Positions 1 to 9,387 are shown, numbered from the stretch's first letter. The stretch is 64,000 bases of DNA from Micromonospora rhizosphaerae (GCF_900091465.1 NZ_FMHV01000002.1:1364001-1428000); one strand, 5' to 3'. A program made the numbers and translations. Notes: generated from the letters alone by a model not told the origin.

Positions 1-1
1 G

Positions 2-202
2 GTGGCGCCGTACTCGCTGCGGGCTCAGGCGGTGCCGTCGGTCTCGACGCCGCTGACCTGGGACGAGGTCAAGGCGGGCGCGGCGGGCAAGCGGCCGTCG
101 ACGAAGCCGTACCCGGCGGGCGAGGTGCTCAAGCGGGTGGAGAAGCAGGGGGACCTGCTCGCCCCGCTGCTGGACGGAGGCCCCGAACTCCCCGAATCCT
201 GA
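2..202 (+). CDS. LigD-type polymerase/primase domain, C-terminal end (5' truncated by window edge)
   Basis: This is the last 66 residues of a gene that begins before the window. The visible text APYSLRA followed by STPLTWDEV is typical of the end of the polymerase domain of bacterial NHEJ ligase D (archaeo-eukaryotic primase family), which adds nucleotides at double-strand breaks together with Ku. The final residues match the usual tail of the stand-alone polymerase, so the stop is probably the natural end. Catalytic residues lie upstream and cannot be checked. The family assignment rests on this short conserved tail. Confidence 0.75.
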   Translation: MAPYSLRAQAVPSVSTPLTWDEVKAGAAGKRPSTKPYPAGEVLKRVEKQGDLLAPLLDGGPELPES

Positions 203-366
203 CGACAGCCGGTTTTTGGCGCGGCGCCCGCAGTGGAATGCCCGGCGGCGCGGCCAGTTCGTGGCGTGTCGACCCGCTTGGATTCCCCGCAGGGGGTCTC
301 GGGCTGCGGGGCGCGTGGTACGACTGACGGCATAAATGCGGCATAACTGACAGGACGGGCGCGCCG

Positions 367-1572
367 ATGACCGCCGGCAACACGAGCGACCTGCTGCGGG
401 ATCGCGCCGAGCCGCAGCGCGCCACCTACGTCGAGCTCTTCTTCGACGTCATCCTCGTCTTCGCGCTGACCCGGCTGTCGCACACCCTGTTCACCGACCT
501 CACCTGGCTCGGCGCCCTGCACACCGTGATCCTGCTCGCCGCGTTCTGGTGGGTCTGGGTCTTCACCACCTGGACCACGGACCGCCTCGACCCTGCCCAG
601 CCCGCGATCCAGGTCGTGATCATCCCCATCATGCTCGGCACCCTGATCATGGCGGGCGCGGCGCCCACTGCATTCGGCGGGGATGGCATGATCTTCGCCG
701 CCACATACGTGATCATCCAGGTCGGCCGGGCCCTCATCGTCACATCCGCGATGCGCCGCCGGCCGGAGGTGGCGATCGGCTCGCTGCAGCAGCTCATCTG
801 GAACTGCTTCGCAGGAGTGCTGTGGATCGCGGGCGCACTGACCGAGGGCACCAGCCGGGTAGTGATCTGGCTCCTCGCGGCGGTCCTTGGCTACACCATG
901 AGCAGGCTGGACTTCCGGCTGCCCAAGCTCGGCCCGGCCCGGATCACCACACAGGCGATCTCCGCGGAGCATCTCGCCGAGCGCTACCAGCAGATCATGA
1001 TCGTCGCGTTCGGTGAGACGATCCTGGCAGCAGGCGGGCAGTTCGCCGCGTTCGGGTTCGAACGGGACCGGCTGATCGCGTTCGTGCTGGCGTTCGCCAT
1101 CACCACGCTGCTATGGCGGATCTACTTCTACCGCGCGGGCCTGCTCCTCCCAGCTGCGATCGCGGCCAGCGCCGCGCCGGCAGTCTTCAGCCGGTCCGCC
1201 TCGTACGCCCACCTAATCATGGCCGGCGGCATCGTACTCAGCTCGGTTGGCGACGAGATCGTCATCAACCACCCGTTCGCCGAGGCCAACCTGGTCTGGT
1301 CCGCCGTCATTCTTTGCGGGCCCGCGATCTACCTGGCCGGCCGTGCCCGGCTCGACTACCTGTCGTTCAGCAAGGTCGCCGTGTCCCGAGTGATCGGTCT
1401 ACTCCTGCTCGTCGTCCTGTCACCCGTGGTGGCGTTCCTGTCACCGATCCTGATCGCCGTCGTGGCCGTTGTCATCCTTACCGCGATCGCCGCCTCGGAC
1501 ACCATCTCCTGGCGCTTCCGCCCCAGCACACCGAAACCGCCACCGCCCGGCGGAGCGTACCGACGCCCGTAG
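367..1572 (+). CDS. LtrA family low-temperature requirement-like membrane protein
   Basis: A 401-residue polytopic membrane protein. The N-terminus carries the family signature around residues 18-32 (ATYVELFFDVILVFAL), then many hydrophobic helices, and a mid-protein AEHLAERYQQ motif before further helices; this is the LtrA (bacterial low temperature requirement A) layout at about the usual length. The biochemical role of LtrA proteins is poorly defined; the name comes from a Listeria cold-growth phenotype. The ATG at 367 follows a purine-rich stretch and the ELFFD motif starts at the usual distance from it. A second, frameshifted copy of the same family lies at 34003-35180, so this is the intact one of two paralogues in the window. 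Confidence 0.85.
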   Translation: MTAGNTSDLLRDRAEPQRATYVELFFDVILVFALTRLSHTLFTDLTWLGALHTVILLAAFWWVWVFTTWTTDRLDPAQPAIQVVIIPIMLGTLIMAGAAPTAFGGDGMIFAATYVIIQVGRALIVTSAMRRRPEVAIGSLQQLIWNCFAGVLWIAGALTEGTSRVVIWLLAAVLGYTMSRLDFRLPKLGPARITTQAISAEHLAERYQQIMIVAFGETILAAGGQFAAFGFERDRLIAFVLAFAITTLLWRIYFYRAGLLLPAAIAASAAPAVFSRSASYAHLIMAGGIVLSSVGDEIVINHPFAEANLVWSAVILCGPAIYLAGRARLDYLSFSKVAVSRVIGLLLLVVLSPVVAFLSPILIAVVAVVILTAIAASDTISWRFRPSTPKPPPPGGAYRRP

Positions 1573-1777
1573 CGCCACAGCAGGGCGGTCGCGCCGAGCA
1601 GCTGGCGCAGCCGTCGGGGCAGTGCGGGTCCGAGGATCAGCGGCGGGCGGCGTCCCAGGCGGCGCTGCTGCGTACGTGTCGTACAGCTCCTGCACTTCCA
1701 GCAGGCTCTGCGGCGGGACCGTCCGCGCCGTCGGTCAGGGTGACCCGCTGGGTGGAGAGGCGTCGGCCGCGCGGACG
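1573..1777. other. Degraded intergenic DNA with possible antisense gene remnant
   Basis: Between the LtrA gene and the TetR remnant no intact gene is seen. Reading the minus strand across several frames gives gene-like pieces such as LLEVQELYDTYAA and LPRRLRQLLGATALLWRYG, as if a gene had been broken by indels. I could not assign a family, and GC-rich DNA can produce such text by chance. Confidence 0.25.
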
Positions 1778-2146
1778 ATGACGGACCTGTCGAAGTCGGG
1801 GGCCGCGGCCCGTACCGCCGCATCCGACGAGCGGCAGGCGGTGGCCGACGTCGCCGCCGCCTACGCCGCCTTCGCCGCACGGCGGCCCGCGCTCTACGAC
1901 GCGATGTTCACCCTCGCGGTCGATCTGCCGTTCGCCAGCCAGGACGTACCGGTCGACCTGGCCCGGGCCTTCGCCGAGCTGGCCGAGACCCTGCGACCGA
2001 TCGCCGGCGGCGACGACCTGGAGACGTTCACCGAGACCTTCTGGAGCGGGCTGCACGGCCTCGTCACGCTCATGCGCAGCGGCCGGCTCCGCCGTGCGGA
2101 CCACGATCGGCGGCTGGCGCTCCTGGTGGACCGGTTCGCCGGCTGA
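1778..2146 (+). pseudogene. TetR-family regulator remnant lacking the DNA-binding domain
   Basis: The readable 122 residues match the ligand-binding C-terminal half of TetR regulators of the WHG type (TFTETFWSGLHGLVTLMRSGRLR near the end). TetR proteins are normally about 190-220 residues with an N-terminal helix-turn-helix; here the sequence upstream of the ATG at 1778 shows no HTH in any frame, so the N-terminal half is missing. Without it the product could not bind an operator. Downstream is a TIGR03089 gene in the same direction, 56 bases away. It could still be translated as a ligand-binding fragment, but a decaying gene is the simpler reading. Confidence 0.7.
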
Positions 2147-2202
2147 CCGGTCCGCGGCCGATGGGCGATTAGGGTGGGCGGACCGGCAGGAGGAGTGTCC
2201 CC

Positions 2203-2958
2203 ATGGCTGTCCACACGCCCGAACCCGTTCCGGCCGATGCGCTACGCGAGGCCGACCTTCCGCTGCTCACCTACTACGACGACGCGACCGGGGAGCGGAC
2301 CGAGCTGACCGCGCACCAGCTCGGCGGCTGGGCGGCCCGCAGCGCGGGCCTGCTGCGGGACGACTGCGGACTGCGCGCCGGTGACCGGGTCGCCGTGCTG
2401 CTGCCGCCACACTGGCGCACCGCCGCGGTGCTGCTCGGCGCCTGGGCGGTCGGGATGTCCGTGTCGTTCCGGCCCCGGGCCACCGCCGGGCTGCCGGTCC
2501 TCGAACCGCGCGGCGATCGGCCGTACGACGCGGTGTTCGTGACCCCGGAACGCCTCGACGACTGGCTGGAGGACGTGCCGGAGGGGACGCACCGCTACCT
2601 GGTCGGCACCAACCCCGGTTCGCTGGCCGAGGTGCCCCCGGGCTGGCTCGACTGGTCCACCGAGGTGCTCCGGCACACCGACGCCACTCCCGACTACCAG
2701 GCCATCCACCCGTCGGACCCGGCCAGCCCAGACGGCACCAGCTACGACGAGTGGGGCCGGGTCGCCCGGGCCATGGCCGGCCAGCTCGACCTGCGCGCCG
2801 GCGACCGGCTGCTGATCGACGCCGTCGAGCACGAGCAGCCGCTGAAGTGGCTGCTCGCCCCGCTCGCCGCGGGCGCGTCCGTGGTGATCTGCGCGAACCT
2901 CGCCCCCGCCCGCCGGGACGCCCGCGTCGCCGCCGAGCAGGTCACCCGGGTCCTGTGA
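2203..2958 (+). CDS. TIGR03089 family protein (AMP-binding-like)
   Basis: A 251-residue cytoplasmic protein of the actinobacterial TIGR03089 family, related to the N-terminal part of AMP-binding (acyl-CoA synthetase) enzymes but much shorter and lacking the full adenylation domain. Visible features are an early LTYYDDATGERTELT segment, GDRVAVLLPPHWRTAAVLLG as in the substrate-side fold of adenylating enzymes, and a C-terminal LAPLAAGASVVICANL strand. Length is about normal for the family. The ATG at 2203 is preceded by a good ribosome site (ggcaggagga). No function is established for this family. Confidence 0.85.
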   Translation: MAVHTPEPVPADALREADLPLLTYYDDATGERTELTAHQLGGWAARSAGLLRDDCGLRAGDRVAVLLPPHWRTAAVLLGAWAVGMSVSFRPRATAGLPVLEPRGDRPYDAVFVTPERLDDWLEDVPEGTHRYLVGTNPGSLAEVPPGWLDWSTEVLRHTDATPDYQAIHPSDPASPDGTSYDEWGRVARAMAGQLDLRAGDRLLIDAVEHEQPLKWLLAPLAAGASVVICANLAPARRDARVAAEQVTRVL

Positions 2959-3155
2959 GGCGTCCGGCGCGGGCAGCCGGGAGTCCATTGTCGCCGCTCG
3001 TCGTTGCAAGTCTGACGTTCTTGACCGACGCAACCGTACTCGGCCGGGGCCGACAGCCGCGGGCCGGCCTGAGGGCGGTGAGTCTTCCGCCGCCGCGGCC
3101 TTCGGTCCGGGGGCGACCTTGCCGGCGTGTCGGCTCACCACGTGCAGGACGCGGG

Positions 3156-3269
3156 CTTTGGATCGCCGCCTGCTGCCTGGTCGACCGGTTGCCCCTGGCG
3201 ACCTTCAACAGCAAGGACTACGCCGACTTCGCCGAGTACGACGGGCTGCGCCTGTTCGACGTCTCGTAG
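3156..3269 (+). pseudogene. VapC-type PIN-domain toxin remnant (C-terminal end only)
   Basis: Thirty-seven in-frame codons read LWIAACCLVDRLPLATFNS and onward to LRLFDVS and a stop. This is the closing part of a VapC PIN-domain ribonuclease, where the last acidic residue region (usually N-D-x-W-I-A-A) and the LATFN-K-D strand sit. The usual preceding 95 or so residues and any VapB antitoxin are absent; the sequence upstream (2959-3155) gives no PIN domain in any frame. It is therefore a relic of a toxin-antitoxin pair. Confidence 0.75.
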
Positions 3270-3416
3270 GTCTCGCCGTCGACGGAATCGAAACCAGTTG
3301 ACGCTGCTCCGGGTCGGCGTGCCTACTAGCCGACCGGGTGCCGTCGCGCCGGCCCGGCACCAGCCGGCCCGGCCGGACGACGTGCGATCGGCAGCAGGCG
3401 ACAGGGGCAAAGGATC

Positions 3417-4298
3417 ATGGTGGACCGGACGGAACCGGGCGGGGACGCTCTCACCTGGAAAGAGTTCGGCGAGGGGCACCTCGCGGAGCTGATGGAACTG
3501 GCCGAGGCGTGCCTGGCCGCCGACGGTGGGCTGCCACTGTTCGCCCAACCTCCGCTGCTGCGGGCGCGGCTGCTCCAGACCCGTACCCTCGGCGCCTGGC
3601 ACGACGGCGGCCTGGTCGCGGCGGTGGGCGTTGGCACCGCCGGGCAACTGGCCACCAGCACCGGCCTGGTGCACCCGGCCTGGCGGGGGCGGGGTTTCGG
3701 CAGCCGGCTGTTGAGCTGGGTTGAGGAGCAGGCCGACGCCGACCTGCTCCTGACCACCGAGTCCTGGACTCCGGGCGCGGAGGCCCTCTTCACGGCGTTC
3801 GGCTTCGAGCGGACCTTCGCCGAGTGGGTACTGCGGCACGACCTCACCGCCCTCCCGGAGATCGTGCGCCCCGACGGCGTACGCATCGAGCCGGTGACCT
3901 GGGAGATCGGACCCGAGCTGTTTGAGACCTACCGCGCGTCCTTCGCCGACCGACCCGGCTTCGCCGAGCCCAGCGCCGAGGACTGGCTGGGTGAGCTGCG
4001 GGAGGACGCCGAGTACCGGCCGGACCTGTCGCTGATCGCCCGCGGTCCGGATGGCACGGCCATCGGCTTCCTCAACGTCATCGACAACTGGGTCGACCAG
4101 GTGGGCGTCGTCCCCGGCTGGCGGCACCGACGGGTCGGGGCGTACCTGGTGGCGACCGCGTTGCGGTCGCTGGCCGCGGATGGTGCCCGGGAGGCGTGGC
4201 TCTGCGTGAACGACAACAACCCGGCCGCCGCGCTGTACCGGCGGCTCGGCTTCCGCGACGCCGGCCGCCGCGCTCGCTACCTGCGCCGCCGCTCGTGA
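3417..4298 (+). CDS. GNAT family N-acetyltransferase, two tandem GNAT domains
   Basis: A 293-residue protein with two acetyl-CoA binding folds in a row. The first domain carries the pyrophosphate-binding motif A as LVHPAWRGRGFGSRLL near residues 87-102; the second carries VVPGWRHRRVGAYLVATAL near residues 231-249, followed by the motif B text NNPAAALYRRLGF. Double-GNAT architecture is common in actinobacterial acetyltransferases of the mycothiol-synthase/small-molecule type, but the acceptor substrate cannot be told. The first motif has R-G-R-G-F-G (canonical), the second R-R-V-G (less canonical), so the catalytic role may be split between them. It stands alone, with a promoter-sized gap on either side. 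Confidence 0.88.
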   Translation: MVDRTEPGGDALTWKEFGEGHLAELMELAEACLAADGGLPLFAQPPLLRARLLQTRTLGAWHDGGLVAAVGVGTAGQLATSTGLVHPAWRGRGFGSRLLSWVEEQADADLLLTTESWTPGAEALFTAFGFERTFAEWVLRHDLTALPEIVRPDGVRIEPVTWEIGPELFETYRASFADRPGFAEPSAEDWLGELREDAEYRPDLSLIARGPDGTAIGFLNVIDNWVDQVGVVPGWRHRRVGAYLVATALRSLAADGAREAWLCVNDNNPAAALYRRLGFRDAGRRARYLRRRS

Positions 4299-4419
4299 CC
4301 GCCGACGATGGCCCCGCCCTCCATGATCACGGAGTGTTCCACCTTCTGACCGTCGGGGCAGCGGCACGAGGCTGCGGTGGGCTATCCTCCGGCGCCTGAC
4401 CAGTTCACGGGGGTGACTT

Positions 4420-4974
4420 GTGGTGATGCTGCGACGCGTCGGTGTCGCGGCCGTGGCCGGTATGGCACTGCTCCTGACGGCCTGCGCCGGCCAGGATGCC
4501 CCAACGACGCAGGGTGCGGCACCCACCACGGCGGCCGTAACCCCCGCCGCGTCCCCGACCGCCCCCAAGGTGACGCTGCCTGACCGGTACGACCCGAAGC
4601 GGAACCCCGCCGCCGACCTGAAGGCCGCCCTCGCGCTGGCCAAGGCGGACGGCAAGGCGGTGCTGATCGACTTCGGCGCGGACTGGTGCCCGGACTGCCA
4701 CGTGCTGCACGAGCTGTTCCAGTCGGCGGAGACCAAGCCGCTGCTGGAGCAGAACTACCACCTGCTGGCGGTGGACGTCGGCGAGTTCGATCACAACCTG
4801 AAGTTCGCCGGGAAGTACGTCAACCTGGAGCGCAGCGGCATCCCCGCGCTGGTGGTGCTGACCCCCGAGGGGAAGGTGCGGGTGGCCACCAACGACGGTT
4901 CCTTCGGCAACGCCCGCAACATGGACAGCGAGCAGGTCAACGCGTTCCTCACCAAGTGGGCGCCGAAGCCTTGA
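4420..4974 (+). CDS. Thioredoxin-family lipoprotein (CPDC active site), DsbD C-domain-like
   Basis: A 184-residue exported lipoprotein: an N-terminal hydrophobic segment ends in a lipobox LLTAC with Cys22 as the lipidated residue, a Thr/Ala/Pro linker follows, then a thioredoxin fold with FGADWCPDCHVLHELF (redox cysteines 90 and 93). Thioredoxins of this type handle disulfides outside the membrane, and CPDC resembles the C-terminal domain of DsbD. The GTG start at 4420 has a G-rich site just before it; an in-frame ATG two codons later is also possible. Its stop overlaps the TTG start of the next gene by 4 bases, which suggests translational coupling with a DsbD N-domain-like lipoprotein. Confidence 0.88.
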   Translation: MVMLRRVGVAAVAGMALLLTACAGQDAPTTQGAAPTTAAVTPAASPTAPKVTLPDRYDPKRNPAADLKAALALAKADGKAVLIDFGADWCPDCHVLHELFQSAETKPLLEQNYHLLAVDVGEFDHNLKFAGKYVNLERSGIPALVVLTPEGKVRVATNDGSFGNARNMDSEQVNAFLTKWAPKP

Positions 4975-5462
4975 CCGGTCGCGGTGCGCTGCTGGTCGCG
5001 GCGCTGGCCGGCGTACTCCTCGCCGGAGCATGCGCCCGCTCCGCCGAGCCGTCGCCCGCGGCCGAACGCAGCGGCCGGCTGGAGGCCGGCGGGGTGACCG
5101 TGGAGGCTGTCCTCGCGGACGGGCAGGTGCGGGCGACCTTTCGCCCGCAGCGGCCCGGATTCCACGTGTACAGCATCGACCTGCCACCGGACGGGGTGCA
5201 GGGGCTCGGCATCCCAACGGTCGTCGCCGTCCGCGGCAGCCTCGACGCGATCGGTACGCCCAGTGCCGACAAGCCGGTCAACGAGCTGCGGATCGAGGAG
5301 CTGAACGTGACGCTGCCCGTCTATCCGGACGGCCCGGTCACCGTCACGCTGCCGATCCGGTCCACGGCGGACGGTCCGGCCGAGGTGGTGGTGACGTACG
5401 GCGCGTGCAGCGCGAGCACCTGCCTGCCACCGGTACGCGAGCGCGTGATCGCACTCGCCTGA
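4971..5462 (+). CDS. DsbD N-terminal-domain-like lipoprotein
   Basis: A 163-residue lipoprotein starting at TTG in a TTGA overlap with the thioredoxin gene stop. The signal sequence ends in LAGAC (Cys21 lipidated). The mature part reads like the N-terminal domain of DsbD (DsbD-alpha): FHVYSIDLPPDG, a central beta-rich region, and the closing YGACSASTCLPPV with Cys146 and Cys151, equivalent in place to the redox pair of that domain. Together with the upstream CPDC lipoprotein it gives both periplasmic-type domains of DsbD as separate proteins; no membrane DsbD/CcdA domain lies nearby, so electrons must come from a membrane protein elsewhere. TTG is inferred from the overlap and the lipobox distance. 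Confidence 0.8.
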   Translation: MTGRGALLVAALAGVLLAGACARSAEPSPAAERSGRLEAGGVTVEAVLADGQVRATFRPQRPGFHVYSIDLPPDGVQGLGIPTVVAVRGSLDAIGTPSADKPVNELRIEELNVTLPVYPDGPVTVTLPIRSTADGPAEVVVTYGACSASTCLPPVRERVIALA

Positions 5463-5627
5463 GCTGCGGCCACCTGCCCGAACACCTGCGCCGCCAACCT
5501 CGACCCTGCCCGCCGCGACGCCCGGGAAATGGATCAGTCCAACGATAGCTATCTATTGGTCGGGTCTGTTGGGACGGCGCGTTTCTGGCAGACTCCCCAA
5601 GTCGTACTTATCAACGACGGGGGATCA

Positions 5628-8600
5628 ATGCGATTTCGTAACGCAGTCGTCGCCGCGTCCACACTGGTGCTGCTCGGTTCGGGGGTCCCGGTCGCGCACG
5701 CGGCGCAGTCGAACCAGATGTCGGCGGTCAAGGACGCGGCCAAGCATCTACCGAGGCCGGAGCGGCCGCGCGAGGTCAAGGATCGCGAGTTCGATCCGCA
5801 CTCGGTTCTCGTCCGGTTCAAGAGCGGCGCCTCCGCGGCGGCGAAGGATCGGGCGTTGACGAGCCGCGGCGCCAGCCGGGTCGGCGAGGTGCGCGGCACC
5901 GGGTACGTCGAGGTGCGGGCCAAGGGAGCTGCGCCGGACCTGCTGCGCCGGCTGCGCAACGACCCGGCGGTGGCCGAGGTGTCGCTCGACTACCAGCGGC
6001 GGACGGCGGCCCTGCCGAACGACCCGTACTTCGCGGGCAGCCAGTCGTATCTGGACACGGTGCGCCTGCAGCAGGCCTGGGACCTGAGCAAGGGCTCGAC
6101 CAGCCAGATCATCGCGGTGGTGGACACCGGCGTCGACGGTCTGCACGCTGATCTGCAGGGCGTGACGGTGGACGGCTACAACGCCATCACGGGGGCGGCC
6201 GTCGCGGCCGGCACGAACTCGGACGACAACGGTCACGGCTCGATGGTGGCCGGTATCGCCGCGGCCAACACCGGCAACGGCATCGGCATCGCCGGCGCGG
6301 CCTGGACCGCACGGGTGATGCCGGTCAAGGTGCTCGGTGTCAGTGGCAGCGGCTACGACTCCGACATCGCCGCCGGGATCACGTGGGCCGCCGACCACGG
6401 CGCCACAATCGTGAACCTGTCGCTGGGCGGCCCCGCCGACAGCCCCTTGCTGCACGATGCGGTCACGTACGCCACGGGCAAGGGTGCCCTGGTGGTCGTG
6501 GCGGCCGGCAACTACGGGAGCGGGCTACCGCTGTATCCGGCGGCATACCCCGAGGTGTTGGCCGTCGGCGCCACGGACAAGGCCGGCAACTTGACCGACT
6601 TCAGCTCATGGGGCGACCACATCGACGTGGCGGCGCCCGGATTCGACATCGTGTCCACCGGCCGGGATCAGACGTACGTCGTGGGCGACGGGACGTCGTT
6701 CGCGGCGCCGATCGCCTCCGGCGTGGCGGCGTTGGTGCGTACGGCGAACCCGTCATGGACCCCGCAGCAGGTGATCGATCGGCTGCGGGCGACGGCCCGG
6801 GACGCCGGCCCGCGGGGCATCGACTCGTACTACGGGTACGGGGTGCTCGACGCGTACCACGCGGTGGGCGGCACGCCGGGTGGCGAGTTCCCGGCGCGGG
6901 CTCTGGGTGCGAACGAGCCGAACGATGCGCCGGCCCGGGCGACCGCCGTCGCCACCTCGGTCACCGGCACCCTGGCGGCCGAGGGCGACGTCGACTGGTA
7001 CCGCTTCGACTCGGCCGGACAGCAGGCTGTCGACGTGACGGTGACGCCGCCGGCACGCGACACCAACATCGCTCAGAACGCCGACCCGATCCTGGCGGTG
7101 TACGACCGGGACCTGCGGCTGATCGGCAGGGTAGACAGCGCGGGCCGGGGTGGCGCGGAGACGTTGAGCTTCGTCGCCGACACCGGCACCTACTACGTCG
7201 CGGTCAGCAACTACAACGGAGCCGCCGACAGCCGCTCGTACACCCTCGCGGTCGGCGCCGGAACGGCCTCCCTGTTCCAGCCGCCGGTGGAGACCGACAT
7301 CGGCGCGGAGGCACGCACCGTCGACATCGCGGATGTGACCGGTGACGGCCGCGAGGACGTCCTGCTCGCGACGAGTTACTCCACCGGTTCGGAGAACGGC
7401 GACAAGCTCTTCGTCTACGCGCAGCGGCCGGACGGCACGCTCGCCCCGCCGGTGCGCTACGGCACCGACGCCGTCCCCCACCAATGCTTCGCGGTGCTCG
7501 ACACCAACGGCGACGGTCGCCAGGACGTCGCGATCAACACGGTGAGCGGGATCAACGTCCTGCGGCAGAATGCGTCCGGGACGCTGGAGAGCGCGGGGCT
7601 GCTACCGACCAAGGGCTGCCCGGTGGCCGGGGACATGGACGGCGACGGCGACAGCGATCTGGTCGCCACCGCCTCCGGCGTGGGCACCACCCTGCTGACG
7701 CAGGGCGACGATGGCACCTTCACGCCCACCGCCGTCACCACCGACGACGTGGGCGAGGTGGAGGTGGGCGATGTCGACGGTGACGGGAAGATCGAGATCG
7801 TCGCCGCGCCGCCGGTGTACCTCGGTAACGCGCCGATCTACGTCTACCACCCCACCGAGGCCGGCTGGACGCGTACCAACCATCCGACGGGTATGACCTC
7901 GCCGGAGACCGTCAGCGGCATCGAGGTCGCCGACGTGAGCGGGGACGGTCGCGCCGACATCCTCGCCACGTTCGGCGGCAACAAGCCGAGTTCGCAGGTC
8001 AGCGTGCTCCGGCAGAATGCCACCGGTGGCTTCGACACCCCCGCGCTCTACCCGGTCTGGGACATCCCCGAGCCGATCGAGGCGGCCGATGTCACCGGTG
8101 ACTCCCGCCTCGACGCGGTCACCGTCCACGGGGGATGGGCAGCGCTGAGCGTGCTGCCGCAGACTGCCGACGGCACCCTCGGCGCGCCGGTCAGGACCGA
8201 CACCAGGGCGAGCGCGTCCAGCTTCACCACGCAGGGCCTTGCGCTGGGCGACATCGACGGCGACGGGCGTACGGACGCGGTCATGGCCGACTACAACGAC
8301 GGCCTGGTGGTGCTCCGGAACAACAACGGCCCGACGCGGGGTGGGCCGCAGATGTGGGTGCGGGATGTCGCGCCCGCTGATTTCGCATCTGAGGTGGCGT
8401 CGGCGGCGGTCCCGTCGGTGACCTTCCAGCGTGCCGTGGATGCGGAGTCGGTGTCGTCGTCGACGGTGCGGCTGCTGAACGGCCGCACGGGGGCGGCGGT
8501 GGCGGCGACCGTGTCGTACGACGCCGGGTCGCACACGGCGCGGGTGACGCCGGCGGTCGCGCTGCAGGACGACACCCCGTACCGGCTGGTGGTGGAGGGG

Positions 8601-9254
8601 GTGCGGGACACCACGGGCGAGACCCAGACCGAGCGGTTCACCAGCACGTTCAGCACCGTGGACACGGCGCCGGATCCGGTGAGCAACTTCGTGGCGACCG
8701 GGGCGATGCGGGAGGCCACCCTGTCGTGGACCGTGCCGCCGATCGCGGATTTCGATCAGGTGATCGTGCGCATGGCCACCGGCACGACGGCACCCTCATC
8801 GGTGACGTCGGGCACCGCCGTGTACGCGGGTTCCGGGTCGAGCGTGACGGCGAGCGGCCTGACCGCGGGGGTGACGTACACGTTCGCTGCGTGGGTGCGG
8901 GACCGGTCGGGCAAGCTGAGCACCGCCAGCACGGTGACGTTGCCCGGCTCGGCCGTGACGATCTCCAGCAGTTCGAAGACGGTGAACTACGGCAGCCCGG
9001 TGTCGGTCACCGGTCGGTTGACCCGGTCGGACACCCGGGCGGCGATCCCTGGGGCATCGGTGCAGTTGTACGCGCGGCGAGAGGGGTTCACCATCTGGTC
9101 GCTGGTCGGCACGGCGACGAGCAGCAGCACCGGAGATGTGTCGCTGAGTCACACGCCGAGCGCCAGCACCGACTACCAGTGGATCTACCCCGGTTCCACG
9201 GCGTACACCGGCGCGGAGTCGCCGATACGTGCGGTGCAGGTCCGCATGCGGTGA
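5628..9254 (+). CDS. Secreted S8 (subtilisin-like) serine protease with FG-GAP repeats and Ig-like C-terminal modules
   Basis: A 1208-residue exported protease. The ATG at 5628 follows a gggga ribosome site and begins a signal peptide ending near AHA (about residue 26). A fervidolysin-like propeptide follows, then the catalytic domain with Asp166 in VVDTGVDG, His203 in NGHGSMVAG and Ser357 in GTSFAAPIASG. After it come a pre-peptidase C-like domain (NEPNDAP to GDVDWYRF), about six FG-GAP/VCBS calcium-binding repeats of the form DVTGDGREDVLLA, an SbsA-like Ig domain, a fibronectin-III-like domain and a final Ig-like module. Such a protein degrades or processes extracellular protein; the propeller could bind matrix or carbohydrate. 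It is alone in its unit, followed by a strong hairpin. Confidence 0.92.
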   Translation: MRFRNAVVAASTLVLLGSGVPVAHAAQSNQMSAVKDAAKHLPRPERPREVKDREFDPHSVLVRFKSGASAAAKDRALTSRGASRVGEVRGTGYVEVRAKGAAPDLLRRLRNDPAVAEVSLDYQRRTAALPNDPYFAGSQSYLDTVRLQQAWDLSKGSTSQIIAVVDTGVDGLHADLQGVTVDGYNAITGAAVAAGTNSDDNGHGSMVAGIAAANTGNGIGIAGAAWTARVMPVKVLGVSGSGYDSDIAAGITWAADHGATIVNLSLGGPADSPLLHDAVTYATGKGALVVVAAGNYGSGLPLYPAAYPEVLAVGATDKAGNLTDFSSWGDHIDVAAPGFDIVSTGRDQTYVVGDGTSFAAPIASGVAALVRTANPSWTPQQVIDRLRATARDAGPRGIDSYYGYGVLDAYHAVGGTPGGEFPARALGANEPNDAPARATAVATSVTGTLAAEGDVDWYRFDSAGQQAVDVTVTPPARDTNIAQNADPILAVYDRDLRLIGRVDSAGRGGAETLSFVADTGTYYVAVSNYNGAADSRSYTLAVGAGTASLFQPPVETDIGAEARTVDIADVTGDGREDVLLATSYSTGSENGDKLFVYAQRPDGTLAPPVRYGTDAVPHQCFAVLDTNGDGRQDVAINTVSGINVLRQNASGTLESAGLLPTKGCPVAGDMDGDGDSDLVATASGVGTTLLTQGDDGTFTPTAVTTDDVGEVEVGDVDGDGKIEIVAAPPVYLGNAPIYVYHPTEAGWTRTNHPTGMTSPETVSGIEVADVSGDGRADILATFGGNKPSSQVSVLRQNATGGFDTPALYPVWDIPEPIEAADVTGDSRLDAVTVHGGWAALSVLPQTADGTLGAPVRTDTRASASSFTTQGLALGDIDGDGRTDAVMADYNDGLVVLRNNNGPTRGGPQMWVRDVAPADFASEVASAAVPSVTFQRAVDAESVSSSTVRLLNGRTGAAVAATVSYDAGSHTARVTPAVALQDDTPYRLVVEGVRDTTGETQTERFTSTFSTVDTAPDPVSNFVATGAMREATLSWTVPPIADFDQVIVRMATGTTAPSSVTSGTAVYAGSGSSVTASGLTAGVTYTFAAWVRDRSGKLSTASTVTLPGSAVTISSSSKTVNYGSPVSVTGRLTRSDTRAAIPGASVQLYARREGFTIWSLVGTATSSSTGDVSLSHTPSASTDYQWIYPGSTAYTGAESPIRAVQVRMR

Positions 9255-9295
9255 CGGCTGACCTGCCCCGCGACGGAACGCCCTGACGACGACTA

Positions 9296-9325
9296 GCCCG
9301 GGCGGGCGATCGAGCTCGCCCGGGC
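9296..9325 (+). terminator. Rho-independent-like hairpin after the subtilase gene
   Basis: GCCCGGGCGGGC pairs with GCTCGCCCGGGC (one mismatch) around a six-base loop, 41 bases after the stop at 9254. There is no U-run, as is common in very GC-rich actinobacteria. It lies between a plus-strand and a minus-strand gene and may serve both. Confidence 0.7.
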
Positions 9326-9387
9326 CTGGGCGCGCGGCGACCTGGCCATGACCGAGGCCCACCTGCCCGCACTGTGGACGACCGTCT

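Noticed and set aside
25..972. Long minus-strand open frames opposite the LtrA gene
   Set aside because: They are shadows of a gene with strong family signal on the other strand; the text is Arg/Gly/Pro-rich.
5544..5553. Palindrome GATAGCTATC before the subtilase
   Set aside because: Ten bases only, with no extension; too short to claim an operator.
5748..8534. Antisense frames inside the subtilase gene
   Set aside because: The plus strand has catalytic motifs and FG-GAP repeats in one frame across the whole length.
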